Positions 17,149-25,375 of a DNA stretch of 57,961 nucleotides are shown one piece after another. The stretch spans positions 1-57,961 of the forward strand of contig WHTM01000034.1 in the NCBI GenBank assembly GCA_009377755.1, read 5' to 3'. The notes under the pieces are model-generated. The model saw nothing but the letters and a program-made list of their open reading frames with translations. It searched no databases and had not been told where the DNA came from. The stretch is from Hyphomicrobiales bacterium (GTDB taxonomy: Bacteria > Pseudomonadota > Alphaproteobacteria > Rhizobiales > Xanthobacteraceae). The position numbers and the translations under genes are program-made. How positions within the stretch are numbered: position 1 is the stretch's first letter; the number at the start of each line of letters is the position of its first letter.

Positions 17149-17173
17149 GGAAATTTTAAATCTGCGTTTAAAT
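17149..17173. promoter_or_regulatory. Palindromic element upstream of the Rieske gene (copy B)
   Basis: GGAAATTT leads into the repeat TTTAAA-TCTGCG-TTTAAA (17155-17172), followed by an AT-rich stretch. It lies between the divergent TetR and Rieske genes, with its right edge 115 bases before the GTG at 17287. Copy A at 13986-14010 has the same leading GGAAATTT, the same six-base spacer ending in TGCG and the same distance to its gene. It is a candidate operator for the TetR regulator. Confidence 0.55.
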
Positions 17174-17286
17174 ATAGCGACGATGGCCTGATAATTGCAA
17201 ACCCCGAAGGGCGAGGCCGGTGCAGCCGACCGCGCGATCGCCCGAGAAATGCCGGATTCGGCGCCGGCTGAGCGGGAGAGCGTCGA

Positions 17287-18447
17287 GTGAACAGTCTCTT
17301 CGATCATGACAAGTATCAGGGGGTCAGACGTCCGATCGACAACGCCGAGACGTTGCCGCCATCTTGCTACACGTCGGAGGAGTTCTACAAGCGTGAGGTC
17401 GAGCGAATCTTCCTGAGGGTCTGGAATCTCGTGGGGCGCGAGGATTACGCACCCAAGCCTGGCGACTTTTTCACGCTCGAGCTGGTTGGAACTCCCGTCA
17501 TCATCATGCGCGGACACGACGGCCGGCTCCGCGCGTTCGTAAATTCATGCAGGCACCGTGGCGCGAAACTTCTCGACGGCGAAGGGAACCGCAACGTCAT
17601 CCGATGCCCGTATCACAGCTGGATCTACGACAATCTCGGGAATCTGCGGACGCCGGTCGGTATGCAGGACGCAGCCGACTTCCGGCGCGAGGAGATGGGT
17701 CTGAGGCCCATCCGGCTCGAAACCTGGCTCGGCTTCATCTTCATCTGCTTTGACGAAGAGGCGGCGCCGCTGTCCAGCTACCTCGGCGATCTCGACCAGC
17801 ACGTGAAATCGTACGGTTTCGAGTCAATGGTCACCGTCAGGCGAGAGACCTTCGAACTGCCGACAAACTGGAAGTTCTACGTCGAGAATTCGATGGAGCA
17901 TTTCCATCTTCCGACCGTGCACGAAAAGACCATCGGCAACGTCAATGCCGTTTGGTCGTGGGTCATCGGCAATCCGGGCAACTATCTGATCCTGCACTCC
18001 AAGGCTGAGAAGTCGCGCGCCACGCTGTCCGGCGAGGTGGGATTCGATCGAATCCCGACGCTGGAGGGACAAGCGGCGCAGGGAGCGCAATACATCCTGA
18101 TCTATCCGGCGACGGTTCTCGGATGTGACCTTGACTGCATGTGGTTCAAGCAGATGATTCCGGACGGTCCAGGACGGATGCGCAACGTGGCCGCATTCTG
18201 CTATCCGCGGCCATCCGTGGAGCGGCCGGACTTCAACGAGATCATCCAGCGGTACAACAAGCGGTTCGATCTCGTGATTGCCGAGGACAACTTCATCTCG
18301 GTCCGGCAAATGCAGGGTCTCAATCATCCGCTCGCACGCGCGGGCCGGCTGTCGAAGCGCGAACCGCTGGTGCACACGATCGACAACTGGATCCTTGATC
18401 GCGTGCTCGATCCCGCCGCAGCCGCGCCGGTGATGCGGTCGGCATAA
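17287..18447 (+). CDS. Rieske non-heme iron oxygenase, alpha subunit (first copy)
   Basis: A 386-residue ring-hydroxylating oxygenase alpha subunit. The Rieske [2Fe-2S] ligands are C88, H90, C107 and H110 (SCRHRG and CPYHSW). The mononuclear iron motif E204-x2-H207-x4-H212 lies in ENSMEHFHLPTVH, with the third ligand probably the Asp of AEDNF near the C-terminus. No beta subunit gene is present, so an alpha-only oligomer is likely. Such enzymes dihydroxylate, monohydroxylate or dealkylate aromatics and amines using electrons from a reductase such as the one at 12925. The start is GTG with GGGAGAG upstream. Palindrome copy B lies 115 bases upstream. It is paralogous to the Rieske gene at 19599. 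Confidence 0.94.
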   Translation: MNSLFDHDKYQGVRRPIDNAETLPPSCYTSEEFYKREVERIFLRVWNLVGREDYAPKPGDFFTLELVGTPVIIMRGHDGRLRAFVNSCRHRGAKLLDGEGNRNVIRCPYHSWIYDNLGNLRTPVGMQDAADFRREEMGLRPIRLETWLGFIFICFDEEAAPLSSYLGDLDQHVKSYGFESMVTVRRETFELPTNWKFYVENSMEHFHLPTVHEKTIGNVNAVWSWVIGNPGNYLILHSKAEKSRATLSGEVGFDRIPTLEGQAAQGAQYILIYPATVLGCDLDCMWFKQMIPDGPGRMRNVAAFCYPRPSVERPDFNEIIQRYNKRFDLVIAEDNFISVRQMQGLNHPLARAGRLSKREPLVHTIDNWILDRVLDPAAAAPVMRSA

Positions 18448-18467
18448 GACAAACAGTCAAGCGAGGA

Positions 18468-19544
18468 ATGATGGCGGGCGGCCCCGATCGAAGCCCAGGT
18501 TACGCCTATGCGGCGCTTCTGGATTACGCTGCAGCGCTTGGCATAAAAGCCGGCCTTGCCGAGGACCGGGCGCGAATCCAGGCGGAAATGCTGCTTGAGG
18601 GTGACCTCATGGGTCATACGACCCATGGCCTCAACCTTCTGCCGGCGCTGCTCGACGACCTCGCAAGCGGAGGCATGAAGAAATGCGGCGAGCCGCGCGT
18701 GCTGGCCGATCACGCGGCGGCACTGCACTGGGACGGCGAGTTCCTGCCCGGAACCTGGCTGATGGTCCGTGCCATCGAGGCGGCAAAGCTGAAGGTCCGC
18801 AACAATCCCGTCGTGACGGTGGTCGTGCGGCGGGCACATCATATTGCCGGCCTCGTCGCCTATCTGCGTCTTGCGACCGAGGCCGGTCTCGCGCTGCTGA
18901 TCGTCAATTCCGACCCATCCTCGAGGACGGTCGCAGCGCACAACGGAATCGGCCGGCAGATCACCCCTAACCCACTGGCGTTCGGCTATCCGACCCAGGA
19001 CGGGCCGGTGCTGATCGACATCAGCACCTCGACGACCGCCAATGCCTGGGTGCGCCGCTGGATGGCGGAGGGCAAGACGCTTCCCGGGAGGTGGATCGTC
19101 GATCATGCCGGGAACCCAAGCGACGACCCGAAGGCGATGTTCGGCGATCCGCCCGGCGCGCTGCTGCCGCTGGGCGGCGTTGAATTGGGCTACAAGGGCT
19201 TTGCCCTCGGGCTGATGATCGAGGCGCTCACCTCCGGCCTCACCGGTTTCGGCCGCGCCGATGGCGCCAAGGGCACGGGCGGCCCGGTCACGCTGATGCT
19301 GTTCGATCCGTCGGGATTTGGCGGCCTGCCCGCGTTCAAGCGCGAGGCGTCATTTCTGGCTGACTCGGTTCGTTCGAGCAAAGTCCGTCCCGGCGCCGCA
19401 TCGCCCCGCATGCCGGGCGAGCGTGCGCTTGCGCTTCGCGCCGAGCAGCTCGCGCGCGGCGTGGAACTCTATCCGTCGATCATGCCGGCCTTGGCCAAGT
19501 GGTCCGATCAACTCGGCGTCAAGCCGCCGACGCCGTTGGCATGA
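18468..19544 (+). CDS. Ldh-family NAD(P)-dependent oxidoreductase (malate/L-lactate dehydrogenase type)
   Basis: A 358-residue member of the Ldh_2 family, which is unrelated to classical lactate dehydrogenase. Motifs include GDLMGHTTHGLNLLP, containing the conserved His, VRRAHHIAGLVAY, NPLAFGYPT and VELGYKGFALGLMIE. Members reduce or oxidise 2-oxo/2-hydroxy acids and cyclic imines (ureidoglycolate, sulfolactate, delta-1-piperideine-2-carboxylate), so the substrate is open. The ATG at 18468 follows AGGA closely and ATG 18471 is an alternative. It lies 20 bases after the first Rieske gene and 54 before the second, clearly in one operon. It may oxidise the hydroxylated product or reduce an imine released after amine oxidation. 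Confidence 0.88.
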   Translation: MMAGGPDRSPGYAYAALLDYAAALGIKAGLAEDRARIQAEMLLEGDLMGHTTHGLNLLPALLDDLASGGMKKCGEPRVLADHAAALHWDGEFLPGTWLMVRAIEAAKLKVRNNPVVTVVVRRAHHIAGLVAYLRLATEAGLALLIVNSDPSSRTVAAHNGIGRQITPNPLAFGYPTQDGPVLIDISTSTTANAWVRRWMAEGKTLPGRWIVDHAGNPSDDPKAMFGDPPGALLPLGGVELGYKGFALGLMIEALTSGLTGFGRADGAKGTGGPVTLMLFDPSGFGGLPAFKREASFLADSVRSSKVRPGAASPRMPGERALALRAEQLARGVELYPSIMPALAKWSDQLGVKPPTPLA

Positions 19545-19598
19545 AGGCTGCCCGAAAACGATGAACAGAAACTGTGCGATCCGCAATGGAGCTTCACG

Positions 19599-20729
19599 AT
19601 GCTCATGATCCCGAACGTCTTGGACCCGGCGCTCTATGCCCCCGTTCGCCTGCCGCTGACACAGGCCGAGCCATTGCCGCCTTGGTGCTACACGACGGAT
19701 GAATTCTACAAGGCGGAAGTCGAGCGGATTTTCCTCAGGACATGGAACTTCCTCGGCCGGATCGAGATGATGCCGACGCCCGGCAGCTACTTCACCGTGA
19801 GCATCGTCGGTGTTCCCGTCGTCGCGGTTCGCGACAAGGATGGATCCGTCAAGGCGTTCCTGAACTCGTGCCGGCACCGCGGCACACCGTTGGTGCAAGG
19901 CAGCGGCAAGGCGATGATGCTGTCGTGTCCGTATCATGCCTGGACCTACGCAACCGACGGCCGCCTGGTCAGTGCGCCGGGCATGCAGGAGATCGCGGGG
20001 TTCAGGCTGGCCGACTATGGCCTCAAGCCGGTGCGCGTCGAGACCTGGGGCGGATTCATCTTCGCGACGTTCGACGACGATGCCCCGCCCCTGTCTACGT
20101 ATCTCGGCAACATCGCCGACCATCTCGGGCCGTATTCGTTCAACGACATGGTTCTCACCCGCCGCAAGGAATACGACCTCAAGTGCAATTGGAAGTCCTA
20201 CGTCGAGAATGCGATGGAGGCTTACCATACGCCGACGGTGCATCACGCCACGATCGGCCTTCAGGTCTGCAACGTGGTCGATTCGGTCGGCGAATGGATC
20301 GGCCTGCATGAGGAGCACGAAGGGACGGAAGCGGTCCTCGAAGGCGACGAAACGCCGTTCCCGTTCATTTCGACCCTGTCCGGACTCGCCGCACAAGGAA
20401 CGTATTTCGTGCTGCTCTATCCGAGCACGGTGCTGGCCTGCACGCGCGACTGCGCGTGGTACCTCGACGTGCGGCCGCAAGGCCCGGCAAGGGCAAAGGT
20501 CATCATCGGGTCGATGTTTCCCAAGACGACCGCAGCGCGCCCCGACTTCGAGGAGGCCGTGAAGGTCTACTACAAGCGTTGGGACAAATCGCTGCCGGAG
20601 GATAATTGGGTGTCCGAACTGCAGCAGGAAGGCCTGTCGCCGTACTTCAAGACGCCCGCCCGGCTGTCGACCCTTGAGCCGCTTGTGCACTCCTTCGGCA
20701 ACTGGGTGCTCGACCGGGTCCTGCCATAA
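19599..20729 (+). CDS. Rieske non-heme iron oxygenase, alpha subunit (second copy)
   Basis: A 376-residue Rieske oxygenase alpha subunit. The cluster ligands are C91, H93, C110 and H113 (SCRHRG, CPYHAW). The catalytic iron motif is E207-x2-H210-x4-H215 in ENAMEAYHTPTVH, with the third-ligand Asp probably in LPEDNW. It has the same length class and the same N-terminal PPxCYTxxEFYK opening as the first Rieske protein, so the two look like diverged duplicates. No beta subunit is encoded. ATG 19599 has GGAG eight bases upstream. The two paralogues may act on successive intermediates or form a mixed trimer; nothing in the sequence decides this. Confidence 0.94.
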   Translation: MLMIPNVLDPALYAPVRLPLTQAEPLPPWCYTTDEFYKAEVERIFLRTWNFLGRIEMMPTPGSYFTVSIVGVPVVAVRDKDGSVKAFLNSCRHRGTPLVQGSGKAMMLSCPYHAWTYATDGRLVSAPGMQEIAGFRLADYGLKPVRVETWGGFIFATFDDDAPPLSTYLGNIADHLGPYSFNDMVLTRRKEYDLKCNWKSYVENAMEAYHTPTVHHATIGLQVCNVVDSVGEWIGLHEEHEGTEAVLEGDETPFPFISTLSGLAAQGTYFVLLYPSTVLACTRDCAWYLDVRPQGPARAKVIIGSMFPKTTAARPDFEEAVKVYYKRWDKSLPEDNWVSELQQEGLSPYFKTPARLSTLEPLVHSFGNWVLDRVLP

Positions 20730-20769
20730 TGCATGGTGCGAATGGGCCGATCCGGTGCAAGTCTTGCGG

Positions 20770-21765
20770 ATGAAGCAGTCCTTGTTGCGCGTTCATGTTG
20801 AAAACGATTCGGCGATCGGGCCGCTCTTTGCGGTCACAGCCGACATGCTGGCGGCGGCCGAAGAACGGCACCCGTCGGTGAAGGGACGGTGGACGCCGAC
20901 CTTTGGCTCGGATTGCGCCGGCTTTGAACAGAATATCGCAGAGGCCGACGCCCTGTTCGGCTGGCGATTTCCCAAGGAGCGGATTGCCGCTATCGCTCCG
21001 AAGCTATCGTGGATCCAATTGACCGGCGCCGGCGTCGATCATCTGCTGCCGCTGTATTGGCTGCCGCCGCACATCGACCTGGCCAACGCCAAAGGGGCGC
21101 ACAAGCCGAAGATCGGCGAGGCGCTCTTGATGGCCATCCTGATGCTCAACAACTACATCCCGGCGCTGGTGCATCACCAGCGCCGGCACGAGTGGCACCA
21201 ATTGTTTGCGACCGGAATTGCCGGAAAGACGCTGCTGGTCGTCGGACTGGGCGAGGCGGGCGGGGCAGCCGCCCGCATGGCCAAGCGGTTCGGCATGACC
21301 GTCATCGCGACGGCGCGGCGCAAGACCGCCGACCCGACCGCTGACGCCGTGTATCCGCCCGCGCGGCTGCGCGACCTGTTGCCGCAGGCCGATATCGTCC
21401 TGGTGACGGTACCGCTCACGCATGAGACGCGAGGGCTGATCGGGGCCCGCGAAATCTCACTTATGAAGCAGGGTGCGGGCCTCATCAATTTGGCGAGACA
21501 TGGAATCGTCGACGACGCGGCGCTCGTGGCCGCGCTCGAGGCACAGCGCCTGTCCGGATGCGTATACGACCTCGAGTCTCCGGATGATCGGCCAGTCGAT
21601 CCGCGCATGTGGACATGCCGAAATCTGATTCTCCTGCCGCATTCGCTCTCCAACGATCCGGCCCGCTTCATGGCGAACGTGCTGGATATCTTCTTTCGCA
21701 ACCTCGAGAACCGCCTGGAGGGCAGACCGCTCGAGAATCTGGTGAATTCCGGGCTCGGTTATTAG
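20770..21765 (+). CDS. D-2-hydroxyacid dehydrogenase family protein (first of tandem pair)
   Basis: A 331-residue D-isomer-specific 2-hydroxyacid dehydrogenase. The nucleotide motif is VVGLGEAGGAAARMAKRFG, followed by NLARHGIVDDAAL, carrying the catalytic Arg, and LLPHSLSN, carrying the catalytic His. The position of the catalytic Glu looks altered: where relatives have DVFxxEP, this protein has DLESPDD, so Asp replaces Glu. The start ATG 20770 gives the opening MKQSLLRVHVENDS, which matches the neighbouring paralogue; upstream GTG and TTG codons are in frame but less natural. The family reduces 2-oxo acids with NAD(P)H. It probably handles a side-chain oxo acid of the pathway, but the altered residue leaves its activity open. 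Confidence 0.88.
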   Translation: MKQSLLRVHVENDSAIGPLFAVTADMLAAAEERHPSVKGRWTPTFGSDCAGFEQNIAEADALFGWRFPKERIAAIAPKLSWIQLTGAGVDHLLPLYWLPPHIDLANAKGAHKPKIGEALLMAILMLNNYIPALVHHQRRHEWHQLFATGIAGKTLLVVGLGEAGGAAARMAKRFGMTVIATARRKTADPTADAVYPPARLRDLLPQADIVLVTVPLTHETRGLIGAREISLMKQGAGLINLARHGIVDDAALVAALEAQRLSGCVYDLESPDDRPVDPRMWTCRNLILLPHSLSNDPARFMANVLDIFFRNLENRLEGRPLENLVNSGLGY

Positions 21766-21777
21766 GCGCAGGATCAC

Positions 21778-22788
21778 ATGGCAGACGCTGCAAACGGACG
21801 TCCGACCATCAAGGTCCTGGTGGAGAACGACTCCAATCTCGGCCCGGTGTTTGCCATCGATCCCGAGCGGATCGCCGCCGCCAAGGCGCGCCATTCGGAC
21901 GTCGCCGCGCACATTTCGGTCGCCTACAGCAAGGATTGCGACCGGTTTGCCGACGAGATCGCCGATGCCGACGTGCTCATCGGCTGGGTGTTCCCGCATG
22001 CCGAGCTGCCGCGGCGCGCACCACGCCTGCGCTGGGTGCATCTCACTGGCGCCGGAGTCGAGCACCTGGCACCGTTCGACTGGGTGCCGCAGGGTGTCGT
22101 CGTCACCAACAACCGCGGGGTGCACGCCCCTAAGACACGGGAATTCGGCGCGCTGGCCGCGCTGATGATCGCCAACCGCATGCCGCAGATCGCGCATCAG
22201 CAGCGGAACCAGGAATGGGTGCCGGTCTATTCGGGAACGGTTGAGGACCTGACGGCCGGCATCGTCGGGGTCGGCCAGATGGGTGGCGCGGTCGCGTCTG
22301 CCTGCAAGGACCTCGGCATGCGTGTCCTGGGAATTCGCCGCGGCGCCGCGCCGCACGACAGCGTCGACAGGATGTGGGGTATGGACGGGCTTGACGCCCT
22401 GCTCGGAGAAAGCGACGTCGTCTTCCTCTGCACGCCGCTGACGCCGCAGACGCGAGGCCTGATCGGCGCGCGGCAGCTTGCCCGGATGAAACGTGGCGCG
22501 GGTCTCGTCAACATCGCGCGCGGCGCGGTGGTCGACACGGAGGCGCTGCGCGCGGCGCTGACCAGCGGCCAACTGTCGGGCGCTGTTCTGGACGTCTTCG
22601 ATCCGGAACCGCTGCCGGAGGACTCTCCGCTCTGGGATACGCCCAACCTCATCATCACCCCGCATTGCTCGTCGGACGATGCCGAGGCTTACGTGCCGCG
22701 CACGCTTGATCTGGTGTTCGAGAACCTGCGCAGGCTTCTGGCCGGCAAGGACCTGCTCGCCGTCGTCGATCCACGGCTCGGCTATTGA
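21778..22788 (+). CDS. D-2-hydroxyacid dehydrogenase (second of tandem pair)
   Basis: A 336-residue NAD(P)-dependent D-2-hydroxyacid dehydrogenase with a complete catalytic set. The dinucleotide loop is VGVGQMGGAVASACKDLG, the Arg lies in NIARGAVVDTEAL, the Glu in DVFDPEPLPED and the His in IITPHCSSDD. It follows its paralogue by 12 bases, has CAGGA before the ATG and shares the opening VENDS and LTGAGVxHL blocks, so the two arose by tandem duplication. It is likely cytoplasmic and interconverts a 2-oxo acid and its D-hydroxy form. With the first copy's altered active site, this is the safer candidate for real dehydrogenase activity. Confidence 0.93.
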   Translation: MADAANGRPTIKVLVENDSNLGPVFAIDPERIAAAKARHSDVAAHISVAYSKDCDRFADEIADADVLIGWVFPHAELPRRAPRLRWVHLTGAGVEHLAPFDWVPQGVVVTNNRGVHAPKTREFGALAALMIANRMPQIAHQQRNQEWVPVYSGTVEDLTAGIVGVGQMGGAVASACKDLGMRVLGIRRGAAPHDSVDRMWGMDGLDALLGESDVVFLCTPLTPQTRGLIGARQLARMKRGAGLVNIARGAVVDTEALRAALTSGQLSGAVLDVFDPEPLPEDSPLWDTPNLIITPHCSSDDAEAYVPRTLDLVFENLRRLLAGKDLLAVVDPRLGY

Positions 22789-22928
22789 GCGGATGATACA
22801 GCGTCATCGACGAACGGATTGACGTCCCCGCCGATGGCACTGGATCGGTGCGCGGAAAATGCAGTAGGCTGCCGCCCGGATCGATCATCGAGCCGCCGGG
22901 TTGCATCCGCCATTTGGAGAGGGCTGAC

Positions 22929-23903
22929 ATGAGAAAGCTGCTGCTGGCGGCCGTTTTTGCGGCGAGCCTGCCGGGAATTGCGAGCGTGGTGGCAGAGGAC
23001 TATCCGTCGCGTCCCATCACTCTCATCGCGCCGTTCCCGGCCGGAGGACCGCTCGACTCCATCGCGCGCGTACTCGCCGAGCCGATGCGCGCGTCGCTCG
23101 GTCAGACCGTCGTGGTCGAGAACGTGGGCGGTGCCGGCGGCAATCTCGGCATCGGCCGGCTCGCCCGGTCGGCGCCGGACGGCTACACGGTCGGCATCGG
23201 CCAGTGGAGCACGCACGTCGTCAATGCCATCACCTATTCGTTGCCCTATCACGTGATCAACGATTTCGAGCCGATCGCGCTGCTGACGATCACACCGCAA
23301 CTGATCATCGCGCGAAAGGATTTCCCGGCCAAGGATGCGAAGGAGCTTGTCGCCTGGCTGAAGGCCAATCCCGACATGGCGACGGCCGCCACCGTCGGTG
23401 CTGCCGGCGGCGCGCAGGTGTCGTCTATGTACTTCGAGAAGGCGATCGGCACCAAGTTCCGGTTCGTGCCCTATCGTGGCGGGCACCCGGCCATGGTGGA
23501 CCTCATCGCCGGCCGGGTCGACATGATGCTTGATCAGGCGGCAAACGCGCTGGGTCAGGTTCGCGCCGGCGGAGTCAAGGCCTATGCGGTCATGGCCAAA
23601 TCGCGCTGGGCGGCCTTGCCCGACGTGCCGTCGCTCGACGAACTCGGCTTGCCGGGCCTGCATGTGTCCTATTGGCACGCGATGTGGGCACCCAAGGGAA
23701 CGCCGAAGCCCATCATCGCCAAGCTCAACGCTGCCGTCGTGCATGCTTTGGCGGACGCGAACGCGCGCAAACGGCTCGATCAGCTCGGGCATGACGTCTG
23801 GCCCAGCGAGCAGCAGACGCCGGAGGCCCTTGCAGCGTACCACAAGGCGGAGACCGACAAGTGGTGGCCGATCGTCCGGACGATGGGCCTCAAGGCGCAG
23901 TAG
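22929..23903 (+). CDS. Bug/TctC-family periplasmic solute-binding protein
   Basis: A 324-residue tripartite tricarboxylate transporter receptor. The signal peptide (MRKLLLAAVFAASLPGIASV, cleaved near VVA) is followed by DYPSRPITLIAPFPAGGPLD, the first ligand-loop motif, and then VVVENVGGAGGNLG and APDGYTVGIG. Bug proteins bind carboxylates or small aromatic and nicotinic compounds in the periplasm. Membrane partners of the TctA/TctB type are absent from the window, so it may use a remote permease or serve in sensing. ATG 22929 has GGAGAGG upstream. It lies 140 bases after the hydroxyacid dehydrogenases and four before the HpaB-like gene, so its ligand is probably a substrate of this cluster. 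Confidence 0.92.
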   Translation: MRKLLLAAVFAASLPGIASVVAEDYPSRPITLIAPFPAGGPLDSIARVLAEPMRASLGQTVVVENVGGAGGNLGIGRLARSAPDGYTVGIGQWSTHVVNAITYSLPYHVINDFEPIALLTITPQLIIARKDFPAKDAKELVAWLKANPDMATAATVGAAGGAQVSSMYFEKAIGTKFRFVPYRGGHPAMVDLIAGRVDMMLDQAANALGQVRAGGVKAYAVMAKSRWAALPDVPSLDELGLPGLHVSYWHAMWAPKGTPKPIIAKLNAAVVHALADANARKRLDQLGHDVWPSEQQTPEALAAYHKAETDKWWPIVRTMGLKAQ

Positions 23904-23907
23904 GACG

Positions 23908-25362
23908 ATGGGACTGCGCAGCGGAACGGACTTCATCGATGGCCTTCGCCGCAGTCCCAGGGAAACGTGGGTCGGCGGCCGGCGCGTCGACGACATCACC
24001 GGCGATCTGACGTTTCGCCGCCCCATTCAATCGATCGCGCAACTGTTCGACCTGCAGGTGTCGCCGGAACACCGCGAGGTCATGAGCTACACGCCCGAGG
24101 ATGCCGGAGCGGTCGCCGGCACCTCGTTCATGATCCCGCGCACGCATGCCGACCTGGTGAAGCGGCGGCAGGCGATGAAGGTTTGGGCCGATGCCACCTT
24201 CGGCATGGTCGGACGTTCGCCCGACTATCTCAACACCGTACTGATGACCTGGGCCGAGAGCGCGGATTTCTTCGGCCAGCGCGGCGCGCAGTTCGCCGAC
24301 AACGTACGTAACTACTACAAGTATTGCCGCGACCGCGACCTGTTCCTGACCCATGCCATCGTCAATCCGCAGACCGACCGCTCGAAGGGCTCGCACCAGC
24401 AGGAGGGCGAGTTCGCGCATCTCGGGGTGGTCGAGGAGACCAAGGACGGGCTGATCGTGCGCGGCGCCAAGATGCTGGCGACGCACGGGCCGACCGCCGA
24501 CGAGCTCCTCATCTACCCGCAGCCGGGCATCCGCGAAGGCGAGGAACGTTACGTGCTGGCGTTCGGCATCCCGTCGGCGACGCCGGGCCTGCGATACATC
24601 TGCCGCGAGCCGTTCGACGACGGCAGCATGTCGGCATGGGACCATCCGCTCGGCGCGCGCTTCGAGGAGCCGGACGCGGTCTGCGTGTTCAACGACGTGC
24701 TGATCCCGTGGGATCGCGTCTTTCTCTACGGCGACGTGAAGATGGGAAACGCGCTGTTCGCACAGGCAAGCATCCGCAATCACACCGGGCACCAGACCGC
24801 GGTTCGCGGCTTGGCGAAGACGCAGTTCGTCACCGCTGTGGCCATCGCGATGACGCGGACGGTGAAGTCGGACGTGTTCCTGCACGTGCAGGAGCAGCTC
24901 GGCGAACTGCTCGGCTATCTGCAACTGATCGAAGCCGGCATCCTGATGTCGGAGGCGAAAGCCGAGCCGACCGGCCGCGGCGCCATCCGCCCTGCCTATG
25001 CGCCATTGCAGGCGCTGCGCTATCACCTGCCGAAGTTCTACGAGCGCATGGTGCAGGTCACGCAGGTGCTGGGCGCCGGCGGGCTCCTGATCAACCCGAC
25101 CGAGGCGGACCTGCGCTCGGCGATCGGCCCCGACATCGAGCGGTACTATCGCGGCGCGGGCGTCGACGCCGAGACCCGCACACGCATCTTCAAGCTCGCC
25201 TGGGACGTCACCGGCACGCAGTTCGGACAGCGCATGCTGCAATACGAACGCTACTATGCTGGCGACCCGGTGCGCGTCGGCGCCGCGTACTATCTCGGCT
25301 ACGATGTCGAGCCGCTGCTCGCCATGGTGAAGCGCGCGCTGGATGAGACGCAGGCGGGTTAG
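23908..25362 (+). CDS. 4-hydroxyphenylacetate 3-hydroxylase (HpaB)-family flavin monooxygenase
   Basis: A 484-residue FADH2-dependent monooxygenase of the HpaB family, which is typically 480-520 residues long. Recognisable blocks are MSYTPEDAGAVAGTSF near residue 52, THAIVNPQTDRSKG, HLGVVEETKDGLIVRGAKML, VFNDVLIPWDRVFLYGD and RNHTGHQT. Family members hydroxylate phenols ortho to an existing hydroxyl or, in the 4-hydroxybutyryl-CoA dehydratase branch, dehydrate. A partner flavin reductase (HpaC) is not visible nearby and must come from elsewhere. The ATG at 23908 starts four bases after the upstream Bug stop, with TAGGA just before it. The gene closes the amine/aromatic cluster, followed by a large palindrome. 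Confidence 0.92.
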   Translation: MGLRSGTDFIDGLRRSPRETWVGGRRVDDITGDLTFRRPIQSIAQLFDLQVSPEHREVMSYTPEDAGAVAGTSFMIPRTHADLVKRRQAMKVWADATFGMVGRSPDYLNTVLMTWAESADFFGQRGAQFADNVRNYYKYCRDRDLFLTHAIVNPQTDRSKGSHQQEGEFAHLGVVEETKDGLIVRGAKMLATHGPTADELLIYPQPGIREGEERYVLAFGIPSATPGLRYICREPFDDGSMSAWDHPLGARFEEPDAVCVFNDVLIPWDRVFLYGDVKMGNALFAQASIRNHTGHQTAVRGLAKTQFVTAVAIAMTRTVKSDVFLHVQEQLGELLGYLQLIEAGILMSEAKAEPTGRGAIRPAYAPLQALRYHLPKFYERMVQVTQVLGAGGLLINPTEADLRSAIGPDIERYYRGAGVDAETRTRIFKLAWDVTGTQFGQRMLQYERYYAGDPVRVGAAYYLGYDVEPLLAMVKRALDETQAG

Positions 25363-25375
25363 CTCATATCCGTTC

